Part shown: positions 43,906 through 55,990 of the stretch, in pieces
Layout: the number at the start of each line of letters is the position of its first letter
How positions within the stretch are numbered: position 1 is the first letter of the stretch
Source: Rattus norvegicus
Taxonomy: Eukaryota > Chordata > Mammalia > Rodentia > Muridae
Assembly: GCF_036323735.1 (NCBI RefSeq)
Contig: NC_086028.1
Span: 22,843,001-22,907,000, forward strand
Direction: 5' to 3'
Length of the DNA: 64,000 nucleotides
Position numbers and translations under genes: made by a program
The notes under the pieces: generated by a model
Seen by the model: the letters and a program-made list of their open reading frames with translations, nothing else
Told to the model about the DNA's origin: nothing
Databases searched by the model: none

Positions 43906-46740
43906 ATTGCTTTCTTTTTTAAAGTTAGTGAGAAAAGTATTCAGAAGTATTATTAGAATCTGTACCCCCCGCCCCATCTCTTGGTCTGTGGTAGAATTAC
44001 AATACAGTTGTCTGTGCTATTTTATCATATTCTTTAAGCTGCACCATTTTGTTAACTAAAAGGCCAAGGATCTCTGTGATCTAAAGAAAAGGGACTATAC
44101 AATGGTTTCTTTTAGATTAACACATTAAATTTTCAGTCAACCACATTCACACATGCAGTTTTCACCCACTTTCTGCAGCAGTTCCCATGTAGACCTATAT
44201 ACATGGAGTAATCACCACTTTGACTTGCTGTGAGGACGTGCGAGCTCTGAAATGTTCAGTGCATTGTATAAAACTTCCAAAGGGCTAGGGCACATCAAGG
44301 CAAGAGCAAATCAAGTCCCTTTGCCTTCCAACCAAGGTTCTTCTCAAACAACGTACTAGACTCTAATAGAGCTCTAACTTGTGCTTTTAAATTTAGCTGG
44401 AATCATTTCTTATGTCGATTCTCAACCAAGAAGAAGGAGGAAAGAAGGCCATCATGAGGGTTGTTAGCTCTATCATTGAGCTTTGGAGATCTTATATGCA
44501 GCCCACACTAATGAACTCTCGCCGATGTGTTCCCAAAGAGAGCGGTTCTGTATAATTGGGCTATAAGCACAATAGTGTAGGTCTTACAAGAAGACCCAAG
44601 AAAAGGAGGGCTTGGGCTACAGCCCTATATCAGTTTTGAACCCAAATGGTAAAGACATGCAGTCCAGCATACTTCTGACAATTGGAGAATTGATTGTCTC
44701 ATCGTGAAGTATACAGAGACACGGAGCCTAAGTGTGGCTTTAATTGCTAAGCAAACGACGAGGCTCCAAAGAGCAATAATATTGTCATTTGATTAAATGC
44801 CCTTGTGGGTATAAAACTGGGATTTATCTGGGAGAAAGAAGGCACAGGACAAAGCCTATTAAGCCCTTCTTAGCATCTACTAGATTTGGTTATCAGGTCT
44901 AATAAGTAGTGCTGGACTCTCATTTAAATATAAAAATGGAGCCTTATTTCTTTATTAATAATATCATAATTACTCTTTGGTATCTTCCAATTCATTATGT
45001 CTGATGGAACTTTTCCAGTCAAGGACATCTCCTTGTCGCGAGCGTTTTTAATTTTCTCAGCGCATGAAAGCCCAGGCAAAGATGGGCCTTAATCCCTGAT
45101 GACGTTCCCTGAAATGCCTTGGGGACGTGTTTAGGTCCTCACTAAATGATAATATTTTCCCATCATACCTATTCTCATCAATAGCAATTGACTTTCATGT
45201 TGTAATAAAGTCAAATCTTTGACTTAATATTTATAGGACCTAAATTCACATGTGTTTTACGCTATTCTTTTATTTCTCGTTAAAATTCAGGTTTTCTGAG
45301 TAACAATGCATTGTTCTCAGAAGCTGCGCTCAGCACATTGTAAAGGACATATAATTAATAAAATTTGCACACACTATTTTAAAAAGTGATCAGTCTTACT
45401 CTCTCTGGTGAGTGCCAGAAAGAATATATTTGACCAAGTCACCTACCAGTTATATTGTTTGAATGATTTATTTCTTAAAACTTATTTAAAATCATATATC
45501 ACATATGATTTATTATTGTAAAATTAAGTCACCTGTATTTTCCAATTCACCAGGATGGATTTTTAGGGGGAGGCGGTAGTGTGATTTTTCTATGCTATTT
45601 TAAGTACCATTGATATTATCAAATGATGTCAGATTTAATTAGTAAAAAAGGAGATTTCACAAACATTGACCTTGGTTCGGGGGATATAGAGGAAAAAAAT
45701 AACTCTGATGATAAGGAGATAACAACTGATGGATGGAACATTCTTATATTTAATATTTAAAAAATCTTTAAAAAAGATAAAGCATTAGAAACAGAGTCCA
45801 TGATCTGCAAAACAGGATCAAATTAAGCACTGTTCGACTAGTATAAAAATAAAACCCCTGACCGTGTGAAGACAGCAGGGCATACTACTTTTGAAAAGTA
45901 AAGGAGGGTCATCAGAAACACCTCAACAAAACTTTCTTATTGTAAAAGAAAGGGAAAGCAATAGACACGTAGACATCCGTGAATGGCTCTGAACCAATTA
46001 TGCCATTCGACGGGAGATCAAGTGTCAGCAAAGGCATGAAGCAGCTCAATTATACATTAACAAGGAAGATGATACAACAGAATGGAGACTCTTCTTACAG
46101 GAACATAAGATTATTTTAACCTATGATGCAATCTTCTATGCTTCTTAAACATTGTACTACATGGGATCTAGCAGTCATTACTGAATGAGTATACATACAG
46201 CTGTTGGAATAAACTTCAATACAAGAAGGAGCCATCGATGATGAAGTGAGCATATTGTCTAAGAGGGGATGGACATGATTCTTTTTTTTTTTTTGAGAGA
46301 TGAATGAATGGGAAGAGTACTGCTGATAATTCTGTGGATTGTGGTACTTACAGGAAATCCTACCGCCATTTCCCTGAGCTGTAATTTGCCTTGATGCACT
46401 CTGATGATAATAAAGGAAGAAGATTCGTTAAAATATTATAAAGAAATCCTAAGGATATAACCCACACCAAGAGGGTGAGCAATCTTCATCTACCAATCCT
46501 AGAGAGAAAAGAAAACAAAATAAACTGATTCTTCTCAGTGGTGAATCTTTAAAATAAATAAATGAATGAATGAAAGGCCAAATGGGATTGAATGTTGAGC
46601 CAATCTTAGTCAGGCCTGGTAAGAAATGCAATTGCCTTTAAAAAAAAATATATTGCAGACCTCATTGCTCTTCAGAAATGGGGTGGGTATTAAACTGCTT
46701 AGTGAAAGAAGGGGTTGGGCTGTGGCGAAAGACATCTGGT
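43906..46740. other. Repeat-poor region, candidate conserved non-coding DNA
   Basis: Almost 3 kb with only a poly(T) at 46281-46294 and a short (AATA/AATG)n at 46550-46575. From 44930 to 45420 the sequence combines TAAT, ATTA and AATAAT cores with complex unique DNA. No exon is recognised. Confidence 0.45.
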
Positions 46741-47120
46741 CACTCATTTGCTTATCATTTACTGGGCACTTTTTTTTTACTGCCAGGGTCTCTGCCAGAA
46801 ATTGGAGATAAACTGATCAAGCCACTGTTTTCACGAAACTTCTGTGTCTCTTAGAAATGGATACTAATGAAAGAATCAGCACTAGGTAGAGACTCGAAGA
46901 CCCGCAAAGCACACATCTCTCCGAGTGTTTCCCTGTTAATGGAAGACACAGCAGTCTGCAGAGCCACAGGAGACCTTCTTGGCAAAGAGATAGTAACTAT
47001 TATGCATGAAGGGTCAGCCGTATCAAATAATGTAAAGGAAGGAGCAGAAGGCTGTGGGGGATACAGCATGTGCAAAGGCCCTGAGGTGGATCCGAAAACC
47101 ATACATAACTCTGCTTACAA
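46741..47120 (-). mobile_element. L2 LINE fragment, reverse orientation
   Basis: 'ctgccagaaattggagata', 'ggagaccttcttggcaaaga' and 'atgtgcaaaggccctgaggt' are the reverse complements of L2 3'-region blocks (such as 'cctcagggcctttgcac'), in the right order. The 130-codon frame at 46867-47259 runs through this and is not taken as a gene. Confidence 0.55.
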
Positions 47121-47568
47121 AGTAGCTGTGAATACATCTAGATCCACAGTGACTGTTATGTTTGTCTCAGTTCCCCAGACTGTCCCTCAACTATGTTTGA
47201 TCTCCTGTTCTCAATACAGCACAGACCAGAACATGTTCTTACCTATTTGCTATTTTTAATTTATTTATTTTGCTGTGTACTTGTGCACATGCGAGGCTGA
47301 GTTTGTGTGCATGCTGTGCACATAGCTCTGACCTATTTCCAGTTCAATTTTATTTCAAATCGGCGTTCAGTTGACACCAACTCTACTTGCTGTGAAACCC
47401 TCTCTCTCTCAGTTGAACATCTCAGACCCTCTCAGCCAGGCAGAGCACTAAGGTGACTGAGGTGAGACCTGACAGAGGGTTGAAAAAGAAGGACTCCACA
47501 AATGAATGGAGGAGCTTTGGAGATGCCTACCTACTCTTATGTCAAATTTGAAACTATAGAAGCTAACG
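47121..47568. other. Unique sequence with possible B3 tail remnant
   Basis: 'ttatttattttgctgtgtac' and 'ttgtgcacatgcgaggctga' at about 47261-47302 resemble a reversed B3 tail. No body follows. Confidence 0.3.
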
Positions 47569-47570
<2 letters not shown>

Positions 47571-47620
<50 letters not shown>

Positions 47621-47636
47621 ACGCGCGCGCGCGCAT
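47571..47636. repeat. (GT)n(GC)n Z-DNA tract
   Basis: About 23 GT units run directly into GC/AC alternation to 47636. A further alternating patch, 'gcgtgcacacgtg', follows at 47652-47664. Confidence 0.97.
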
Positions 47637-49035
47637 GTGCTTGTGTATGTATGCGTGCACACGTGGGGTTTTCAAGCAAATTAGAGACCTGGGGTTTAGT
47701 GGTCAAGTCTATAGTTCACTAAGTTAGTCCATGAAGATCTCCAAAGCAAAGGTGTGCATGGTTGTTGATTATTTCATACACTGAAACACAAGAACCAAGG
47801 GTGTCTTGAAATCATGACCAGAACACACAAATTACTTTCAACAACTAAGAACTTGGTGACCAGTCTATTCTTGAGAGTTGGCAGCAACTTATAAAAGTTA
47901 CAGTGCAGCCTGAAAAAATGTTAACATATCTTCCCTGGGAGGATATAATATGCCTTTCTTTCTCTCCTATACCTTGCTGTTTTTCTCTTCCCTTGATAGC
48001 AAAACAATTTATGCTCAAGTTTGTAGAGGAAAAATGTCCCAAAAGACTAGAACACAGTTCTCCTCTGTCTGTCCACAGAGGCTGTGTTGTTATTGATTTG
48101 GGAATGTGTGGAGCAGGGTTCTTTTTCTAACCATTGCTGCCTCTCTCATTTTGGCTTTAGTAAACAAGTCAATATTTTACCATTTAGGTATCTTTCCACA
48201 AACAGTTATCATATGAGATAGAAGTAACAGACTCCTGAAATCCCAAATGTGCTCTGGGAAGGTTACTAGTGTGTATTTCTTGAGTTACTTACTAGGAATT
48301 TGCAATTTTGCTGTATTCAAGTAAGATCTAATGGCAATGAACCCATAATCTTCCCAATTTGAAAGCCTGCCAGTGCTTTTTGTAGGAAGGACTGTACTTG
48401 GGGAGGAGGAAAGGAGACAGTAGAATTCTGTGTTTATGTACATATATGATGTGGATAGAATCTGAGAATTCACACCAATACTATGAAACAGTTCTGTACT
48501 CAAACACTTTTGTGGACAGGGAAGAGGACTTAGTCAAAATGATTATATCCAAGCCTGCTATTGGCTGCTTTTACTAAATGACAGAGTATACAGATAGGAT
48601 AACACCCTGCACACATTCTGCAATCTACACCAACCTGGTTGACGAGCCTTTGGATTGTGATCCCTCTGCAAACAAATATCTCACAAACGGGATGCTACAC
48701 ATGCTATTCTATTAACTACCGTTCATCCACCGCTATCACTCAACTAACATAAACATGGTAAAACTATTTTAATGACTTCTCACTAGAAAATCAAGTGTTC
48801 AAACTTGTCATTAATTGATTGTGCAACCATAGTATATTTCACATCTCAATAGCTCAGCTAGGTTCTCCCTCAGAACAATGAGGTAATTCTAACACCTCTG
48901 TTGCTAAAATGTGAGGAAAATTAAATGACAGAAGAAGATGTTGTACGTCATAGGGGCTAACATACAGTTCAAATGCAGCAGGGGTGAGTTGGTTATTAAG
49001 AATATTACTTACATTGCTATTAATGTCATTATTTT
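47637..49035. other. Unique sequence
   Basis: A weak MIR-like patch lies at 48830-48965 ('gttctccctcagaacaatga', 'aaaatgtgaggaaaattaaa'). No gene is recognised. Confidence 0.35.
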
Positions 49036-49039
49036 CTCA

Positions 49040-49240
49040 CAAACAGATGGTTTAATTTCCATCATTGCAAACAATGCTGCAGTAAATGTTCCTACACATA
49101 ACCTTGTGTTTACATCTCTCTCCCTTCCTTTAAGATCAGTTTCTAACTGTTGAATGGCAAAGAAATAGAACTTCTCCTGTAAATTATTGAGACATATTGC
49201 TAGGTGGTCCACTTGAAAGATCATTTCATGCCCAACACTC
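49040..49240 (+). mobile_element. Ancient L1M-type fragment
   Basis: 'catcattgcaaacaatgctg', 'cagtaaatgttcctacacat' and 'ttaagatcagtttctaactg' follow a block of ancient mammalian L1 3' ends ('attacaaataatgctgcaatgaacatcc', 'ggataaattcctagaagtgg'). Confidence 0.45.
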
Positions 49241-51057
49241 ATATCTAAGAACAATTTCATATATCTCTAAAACCTTACACCTAGAGATGATTGTGAATGA
49301 GCTGGGCTTAAATTCTACCCATGATGTAAAAATAAATATACTTTCTGGTCTGTTTTCCTTAATTTACAAATATTTAAAACAGTAATGAAAAAGAAAGGAA
49401 AATGGCATTTGGGGATCATAAAGAAAGAGTTTTCCAACTGTGAATCCTACAGATGTTGATTAAGAGAGTGTCTGGGGAAGAGTTCAATAATACTTCTGGG
49501 GTGAGCGGCCTTAGTTGCTAAGGAGAAATTTCAGGAAAAAAGCCAAGTATGTTTAATTTCCCACAATACATCACCTCAGCCATCTGTGAGAACGATAATG
49601 CTCTCTTTAAAGGAGAAACAATTACTGAAAAGGGGGGGTTGGGGAATAATGATATATATTTCTTATTCTTCGATTAGCTCTTTGTTAATGGGTGTCTGAG
49701 ACACATAAAAATAACTAATTAATGTCTAAAACACAAACGTTGAACAAAATAAGGATGCATGATCTAAAAATGAAACATCATTCCCAGTTATAATGATGTT
49801 ACCTCACTTTGTGCACATGGTGATAATCCCACCCCTATCCTTGATCATAGTTGGGCAGAGAGATAGGTAAGAAAAGTCTTCTTATCAACAGGTCCTGATC
49901 ATAATAGAACGCCATATGATTACATGAGATATTACTCTAAAGCAGCAAGTAAGTAAGATTATTTCTAAAATATTCATTACAGGATAATCTTATTCTTTTT
50001 ACTTTGTTTCTTCCTCGAAAGCCATTTATTCACAAGTTTTGTGGTATTTTTCCCTAGCTCATGACAAGATCTACAAGGGTATAGACTCGGCTCTTCATTG
50101 AAATGGCAAATATTTTTATCTCATCACTCCCTTTATGGGAGTGGAGTGGTTGCTTCAAAAGTAGTGTCCATGGCAGGAAGATTTGACTCAACAAAGAACA
50201 ATACCATAAATTACAGGATTAAATATCTCAGTGAACACATGCTCCCGTGGTACATTAAAATTCATCCCTGTAACGGTGTTACAAAAACATTTTTGGGAAA
50301 AAATATCACAAGACACTTCAAATTATGTGAAATGTTAGGTTTGCAAGGACAAGTTTCTTTTTTTTTAATCCCCTGTAAAATTTCTCAGAAACACAATTTA
50401 TGTCCTAACATGCTTAAGGGCTAGGGTTGTCCCAGGCAACCGCAGCTTTTGTTCAGCGTTTCTGGCTTTAGATGGATTCATGGACCGTTTGCAATCAGTG
50501 TTGAAATGCAGGCTTCAGTAAAAACTGTGAGAAGCTGAGAAACGTTACATGCATAATTCATAGCTCCCTCATCACTGGATGTATGTGTGTTTGAGGATTC
50601 AGGGTTACACTGCTAGCCTACTTCATTGAAAGTATGATTTGGATATGGTCAACAATTCTCTTACTAGTGCTTAAAAAAATTCAAATGTATTTACATTAAA
50701 ACACTTGTTTTGTCTTTTTATTTTCTGGAAGGTGTTCTTAATTTAGCATTCTTAACTTACTACTAGAGCCTATTAGACTATTAATTGTGTTTTATGTATC
50801 TCTCTAACATAACCTAATATTTCCTTTTCCCCTCTTCATGCTTTCAACCACAGTAGCCTCTTGACACTCCCAGCTATTTTCTGAACCAACACATTTAAGA
50901 CATCAGTGGTATTTCCAGCTCGGATAGGCAAAACAAGATACCTGATGGCCTCAGTTCTTTCTGTCTTTGGTTTATTTTGGCCAGATTCTCCTTAAGTATT
51001 TTGCCACATGAGTTTTTGAGCAAACTGCCCGCACCTTGGAAAGCAAAAAAGTAAAAC
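49241..51057. other. AT-rich unique sequence
   Basis: A G run lies at 49632-49640. The 108-codon frame at 50098-50424 has no known domain, signal peptide or splice support, and I do not call it. Confidence 0.4.
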
Positions 51058-51494
51058 TGTACTGGTTAGTCTTATCCCAACATAACATGCAAAACAGAGT
51101 TATCTGAAAGGAGGGAACCTCTTACAAGAAAATGTCTTCATAATGTCTGTCTGTAAGACATTTTCTTAATTAGCAAATGTTGATGGAGGACCTAGCCCAT
51201 CGCAGGTGGTTCCATCCCTAGGCTGGTGTCTTGGATTCTATGAGAATGCTGAAGCCAGAAGGAGCAGGATGAAAGCCATGGTGAGCAAACCAGTAGGCAG
51301 CACCGATCCATGGTTTCTTTATCAGCTCCTGCCTCCAGGTCCCTGCCCTCTTTGAGTTCCTGTCCTGACTTCTCTTGATGGTAAACAGCAGAATGAAGAT
51401 GTAAGCCAAATAAACCTTTAAGCCAAAGAAACTTTCTTCCCCAATTTGCTTTCTGGTCATGGTGTTTTATATGTTAGAGACACTAAATAAGACA
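51058..51494 (+). mobile_element. ERVL/MaLR-type solo LTR, full length
   Basis: Starts TG in 'tgtactggttagtcttatcc'. Continues with 'cagagttatctgaaaggagg', 'attttcttaattagcaaatg', 'gaaagccatggtgagcaaac', 'tcagctcctgcctccaggtc' and 'gagttcctgtcctgacttct'. Ends with 'agccaaataaacctttaagc', 'tggtcatggtgttttatatg' and 'ctaaataagaca'. The layout is complete at about 437 bp. The 80-codon minus frame at 51218-51460 is antisense to it. Confidence 0.8.
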
Positions 51495-52675
51495 GTGACC
51501 TAATCACTGAAATGGTAGTTCAGCACGACTATATTCTGTTCACTTGAGGGAAGCCACCAAGTCACATTTATACAGGAGAATACAGCACAGGCATGTGGGT
51601 ATCAGTAAGAGGGAAACCTTAGAGACTGGGTTTGCCTTCAAAGAACAACCAGGCTGACACCTTGTTGTAATGTACTGAGTGTCCTCAGCCAGAGGCTCTC
51701 AGCAAGGCTCGGCTGGGGTTGTGAGAGACTGATCCACATTGGGAAGGTAAGTTTTATAATAACTGCTATCAGCCATGGTCACTATTTCACTAACTTGGGC
51801 TTCTCAGCCTCACAACCACTTCCTCAGAAAGTCTTGCTCACATCCCTCCAACATTTATTCTGTAGTTCATGCTATTTGTAGGTGGCCACGTTCCTCAGTA
51901 TTTATTTAGAAGGAAGTTTAAATTTGTTGCAGGCCTCCTTACTGGTCTCTAGAATATAAGTGCACACTAAGAGAATTCGTAGGCTTGGCAGTGACGAGAA
52001 ATGTGAAAGGATTACATGAAACCTTGGCAATGCCTTATAGTGTAAAGTGTACATTTACTTCATAATTGTTAAGGTTACAAATACGTTTTCATTACTCTGG
52101 TGGGTAGTGTGTGGGGATCGTAGCAGTAAGTTAACTTGGAAAAGAGGCCAAGTGAAATAGATGCGATGAACTTCATTTAAGCATCTGTGTTCCTCAAGGC
52201 TCCTGTGTTTACTTAGGTTTTTGTGAAGCCGACTGTACCAAGTAAAGGGTTCAGGAATGATTCAAGAGATGACTAAACAAGAGAAGTAATTTTGGTGTTT
52301 TCTAAATATTTCATAGGTCTTCCAACTCAGGTTTATCAAAGAATAGTGCAAGTGGTGATGATTTAAAGAAGAGATATTCTTAACCAGCCTGGCATTGTTT
52401 AGAGACTTAATGGCATATCAAAGTCCCAGAATGCTGAATTTTGGAATGTAAACAAAAATATCTCGTGAATTAGAGATGCGTATGCCTCAGATTTTTGTGA
52501 GGTTAACATGAAAAACTTGTAATATCATAAAATATTTGAAATGTAGCATTGAAATGATCCTTTCTCACTCTTGCTTTCTTGCTCTTACCTTCCTGCCCCC
52601 ACTCTCTCTGCATTCCCTTACTCCCCCTCTCTCCACGTGCTCATGGCTAGCCTCTACTCCTCTTCTTCTCTACTA
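51495..52675. other. Unique sequence
   Basis: Nothing recognised. Confidence 0.35.
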
Positions 52676-52677
52676 CT

Positions 52678-52733
52678 ATCTGTCTGTCTGTCTATCTATC
52701 TATCCATCCATCCATCCATCTATCAATCCATCC

Positions 52734-52782
<49 letters not shown>

Positions 52783-52800
52783 CCTACCTATCTATCTTTC
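52678..52800. repeat. (CTGT)n(CTAT)n(CATC)n tetranucleotide array
   Basis: (CTGT) and (CTAT) blocks, then (CATC)n, then an uninterrupted (CTAT)n of about 12 units, then variants. The serine/tyrosine/leucine-rich frames at 52536-52889 and 52571-52852 are read-through of this array. Confidence 0.97.
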
Positions 52801-53085
52801 TCTTTTTCTTTGCCCCCACTACCCTCTTAACTTCCCCACGAGCCCTGAATAAACTTTATTTCTTTACTAAAAAATATTCTTTCTCTTAGTCCATCTTTGA
52901 CGGAATAATGTCCTCAGATACTACCGAAGTAAACTGCAGTTTATAATTTATTCGAGTTGAAGAAATATGAAGATAATATAAACCACTAAGATAGGACATT
53001 GAGGAGGTAACTGTTAAACTCTGCACCAAAAATATCAAAATGTTCTGCAATTCCTTGATGCAGAATAGACTAGGAAAGTATTGAC
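52801..53085. other. Unique sequence
   Basis: Nothing recognised. Confidence 0.35.
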
Positions 53086-53087
53086 AC

Positions 53088-53293
53088 TGGATGACGGGGT
53101 CTGATGTTGCCCTCAAATGTTGCTCTGTAGCTCCAGATAAAGATGGCCTTGACTTTTTGTTATTCATGCCTTCTTCACCCCATGTCTGGGACTACAGGCA
53201 TATGGTAACACAGCTCTTTCATGTGAGATTGAGGCCAGGGCTGTATAACTGCTAGGCAAACAGTCAAACAGCTAAGCTCCATCACCAGCCTAT
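53088..53293 (-). repeat. B4 SINE (ID-B1 fusion), reverse
   Basis: The B1 half is 'cggggtctgatgttgccctc', 'ggccttgactttttgttatt' and 'tctgggactacaggcatatg'. It is followed by the reversed ID half, 'gaggccagggctgtataac', 'tgctaggcaaacagtcaaac' and 'agctaagctccatcaccagc'. The reversed A-box region is degenerate. Confidence 0.75.
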
Positions 53294-53643
53294 GTTCTTC
53301 CCCTTGCTCTGCCATTGTGCAAAGTGTTATTACAGCACGTTATTATCTATAGAGAAAGGCAAGTGACAGAAACTTCCTTTAGTTTTGAAAGTGAAACTGA
53401 ATGAATTTCCACATATGGGGGTCAATACTCAACAGAGGGACAGAACAAAATAGAGTTAAAATACTGAAAAATTTGATATATATATATATGAATTCTCATT
53501 TTTATTATTATGTATGCCCTCTTGTAAATTAAAAGGAAGAGAGTAGAGCATTTTTCATCATACTTATCATGTCTATCTACCTATTATTATTTATGCATTA
53601 TCTAGCTCAGTGAAAATCAAAACACGATCATTAGGTTATCATC
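53294..53643. other. AT-rich unique sequence
   Basis: A short (TA)n lies at 53477-53489. No gene recognised. Confidence 0.35.
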
Positions 53644-53656
53644 AAGAGAAAGGGGC

Positions 53657-53750
53657 CGGGGTTGGGGATTTAGCTCAGTGGTAGAGCACTTGCCTAGCAA
53701 GTGCAAGGCCCTGGGTTCGGTCCCCAGCTCCGAAAAAAAAGAAAAAAAAG
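53657..53750 (+). repeat. ID SINE (BC1-like), well preserved
   Basis: The body runs from 'cggggttggggatttagctc' to 'ccctgggttcggtccccagc'. The Pol III A box 'tagctcagtgg' (53671-53681) and B box 'ggttcggtccc' (53714-53724) are intact, and an A-rich tail broken by G follows. The flanks 'aagagaaaggggc' (53644-53656) and 'aagagacaggggc' (53748-53760) form a 13-bp target-site duplication with one mismatch. ID elements derive from the BC1 neuronal RNA gene and are especially abundant in rat. Two bases differ from the usual 'gcgcttgcc..gcgcaagg' stem, but they are complementary. Confidence 0.96.
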
Positions 53751-53989
53751 AGACAGGGGCACTGTTTTGAGGGACTAATAAAAAGAAAAGATTTTATGTG
53801 ATCTCAAAGCTAGGCTGTGTATGTGAAACACAAAGGGTTTTATAATCTGTATCTCATAGAAAAGTAAACACAAGCAGGATTACTTCATTGAATGCAGTGG
53901 CAGTTTAAAAAAATATTAAAGATAAAAAAACCAAACTACCCAAAAAAAAAAGCCAAACTACCAAGTCAGAAGTCAGGTTTTTTAAAAAA

Positions 53990-54120
53990 CCTGTGCCTAG
54001 TTTCTTTGTTTGTTTTGTTTTTTGTTAGATTTGTTAGTTTTTAATGGGTGCTTGGAATCAAACCCTGGTCCTCTCAAACAGCAGCCAGTGTTCTTACCTG
54101 CTGAGCCATCTCTCCATATC
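53990..54120 (-). repeat. B2-type SINE fragment, reverse
   Basis: 'atgggtgcttggaatcaaac', 'cctggtcctctcaaacagca', 'gccagtgttcttacctgctg' and 'agccatctctcc' are the reversed B2 head with B and A boxes. The T-rich left part stands for the A-rich tail; the middle of B2 is deleted. Confidence 0.8.
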
Positions 54121-54478
54121 CTAGGTGATTCCAATCAATTCAGAATCCTGTTTTTTCTATATAGACTAAATTCATTAATTGTCAATATAGTATTCCATTT
54201 TCATTGCCATCAGTCATAAGATCACAGATTTGATTGTCGATCTGTGAACATAGATTTAACTATTTCTACATTGCCGTCTATATGAAAATAAATGGGAAAC
54301 ACTTAAGAGTTCGTCTCTCTTACACTAATACTCCTACCAACTTCTTCTAGTTAACTTCTGGTGCTATGTAGGTATGAGTGCCCATGGTCAATTACAATGG
54401 CGAATTACTTTAGATGTCAAAAGAGCTTGAAATGTTCCTCGACTTCTACAGAACAGCCGATGCATTATTCAGGCTCTT
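54121..54478. other. Unique sequence
   Basis: Nothing recognised. Confidence 0.3.
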
Positions 54479-54479
54479 T

Positions 54480-54740
54480 ATCTGCTGTCAAATTTGTCCA
54501 CTCAAGTCTTTCCAACCACTGTCCCCACGCTACCATCTCACATTAAGCTTTCTTGGGCTAAAGCAACTGTTGCCTGAGCCTTTCCTATGTCTTAGAGCTG
54601 ATGCTTTTTATGCAAAGTGCCCCATCTTGAATGGCATCACCCCAAACTGCTCTTACAATCTAACTTTAATTCGAGGCTGAAATCTCAGCCTCTCAATGAA
54701 CTCCCTACCCAATCTGTTCTTAATTTATCATCCGCGAGGA
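54480..54740 (+). mobile_element. L2 LINE fragment
   Basis: 'cgctaccatctcacattaag', 'ctttcttgggctaaagcaac', 'tttttatgcaaagtgcccca' and 'aatctcagcctctcaatgaa' follow the L2 3'-region order ('caccatctcacact', 'cttggctgttcctcg', 'gtctcagctcaaatgtcacc'). Diverged. Confidence 0.45.
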
Positions 54741-55655
54741 CTGAAAAGGAATGACTGGTTTTGTTCATTTAATCTACATTGCCAGTAGTAGTCAATGGTT
54801 GGCCTTCTATACCATTGTTGGTTTCTATATTATTTTCTTTGGGAGACTTTAATCTTTGTGACAAAATCCTGCAATTCATCCATGTATTCGTTCAGGGTTG
54901 GTGCACCGGTTGGTAACAAAATATTGTACCTAGGAGTGGAGAAAGTGAATCAAAACAATTTTATTTTTATGCCTTGGTGTTTGCTCACAGAGGTAGTTCA
55001 GTGACTTATTCATGGAAGGAAGCAAAAGCAGTAATGGGCATATGAATGATTAGCCTTACTTCCTAAAGTAAGTAGAGTGGAAAGATGAAAACATTATAAA
55101 GCTTGCTAACTTTCCCCCACTCAAATGTATGTAACCATGGATGTGTACGTTTATCAGAGAAGAAATGATTATACTGGAAATGATTTCCACAGCTCCAAGA
55201 ATAGAGTCATTGCATTCCTCCTGATTTTATATTTCCCATTTCAAATGAGACATACCATCAACTCAAACATAGATATGACTGTCAATTTCTGAATATAGGA
55301 TTTCATTGGCAAAACCATACAGACAAGTTCTCTCACTTGATTTGCAGCAACTTCTTTTAAAGAGCCATTGGCTTTTTGTAAGATTTCTTAAGATTTGGAA
55401 TCATTTCTCACTTTACATTTAGATGGAAAAAAAACTCAAGGCATAGAACATGAAACACTAAAATGCCATGGACATAGAAAATTGAAGAATCAAACATCCT
55501 ATTTTAAAACAAAGGAACCTTGAGAAGGAGAATCTCCAAGTTTAAATGATTGTGTTTTTACAGTAAGTAGCATATTGAAGTGCAGGCTAAAGTTTTCAGG
55601 AAAAGCAAAGTCGATCAGACAAAGCAGATCGGCAAAGTCAGCATGTACTTACATA
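54741..55655. other. AT-rich unique sequence
   Basis: No gene is recognised. The frame at 54795-55004 has no known domain. Confidence 0.35.
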
Positions 55656-55657
55656 CT

Positions 55658-55990
55658 TGTCTTAGTCCATTCAGGCCGTTGTCCTGAAATACCCCAAAAT
55701 GAGTGGCCTATGAAATGGGGAATTTGTCATGTGGCTAGCAAGTCTAAAATCATGGTTCTTCCAAGATAATTCTGTGGTGAATGGTATCTCTTATTTATGT
55801 ATTAATTGATCTCTGTCTGTGCCTCACAAGGATCACTTAGGAGATCAGTGGATATTGCCCAGAGTGTGGTTCTCAGCGTCCATAGGCCTCCAGAGAGTGA
55901 ACTCAGTGGAAATAAGGATTGGGCTGCCATCACTTTAACCCATTAAATCCTCTCACCAGTGTAGTCAAAAAATGTTCCACGTTTAGACTG
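55658..55990 (-). mobile_element. Old MaLR (MLT1-like) LTR, reverse
   Basis: 'cttgtcttagtccattcagg' and 'ccgttgtcctgaaatacccc' match the reversed 3' end of ancient MaLR LTRs ('cttagtccatttgtgctgctataacaaaatacc'). 'gtctaaaatcatggttcttc' and 'gtgaatggtatctcttattt' fit its interior. Strong divergence. Confidence 0.5.

Noticed and set aside
46867..47259. 130-codon plus-strand gene
   Set aside because: It runs through sequence matching reversed L2 LINE blocks. No known domain.
50098..50424. 108-codon plus-strand frame
   Set aside because: No domain, signal or splice support, and composition matches the AT-rich surroundings.
52536..52889. 117-codon frame with a repetitive Ile-Tyr-Leu-Ser region
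   Set aside because: It reads a (CTAT)n tetranucleotide array.
53657..53732. tRNA gene
   Set aside because: The A and B boxes belong to an ID SINE. It lacks a cloverleaf and is flanked by target-site duplications.
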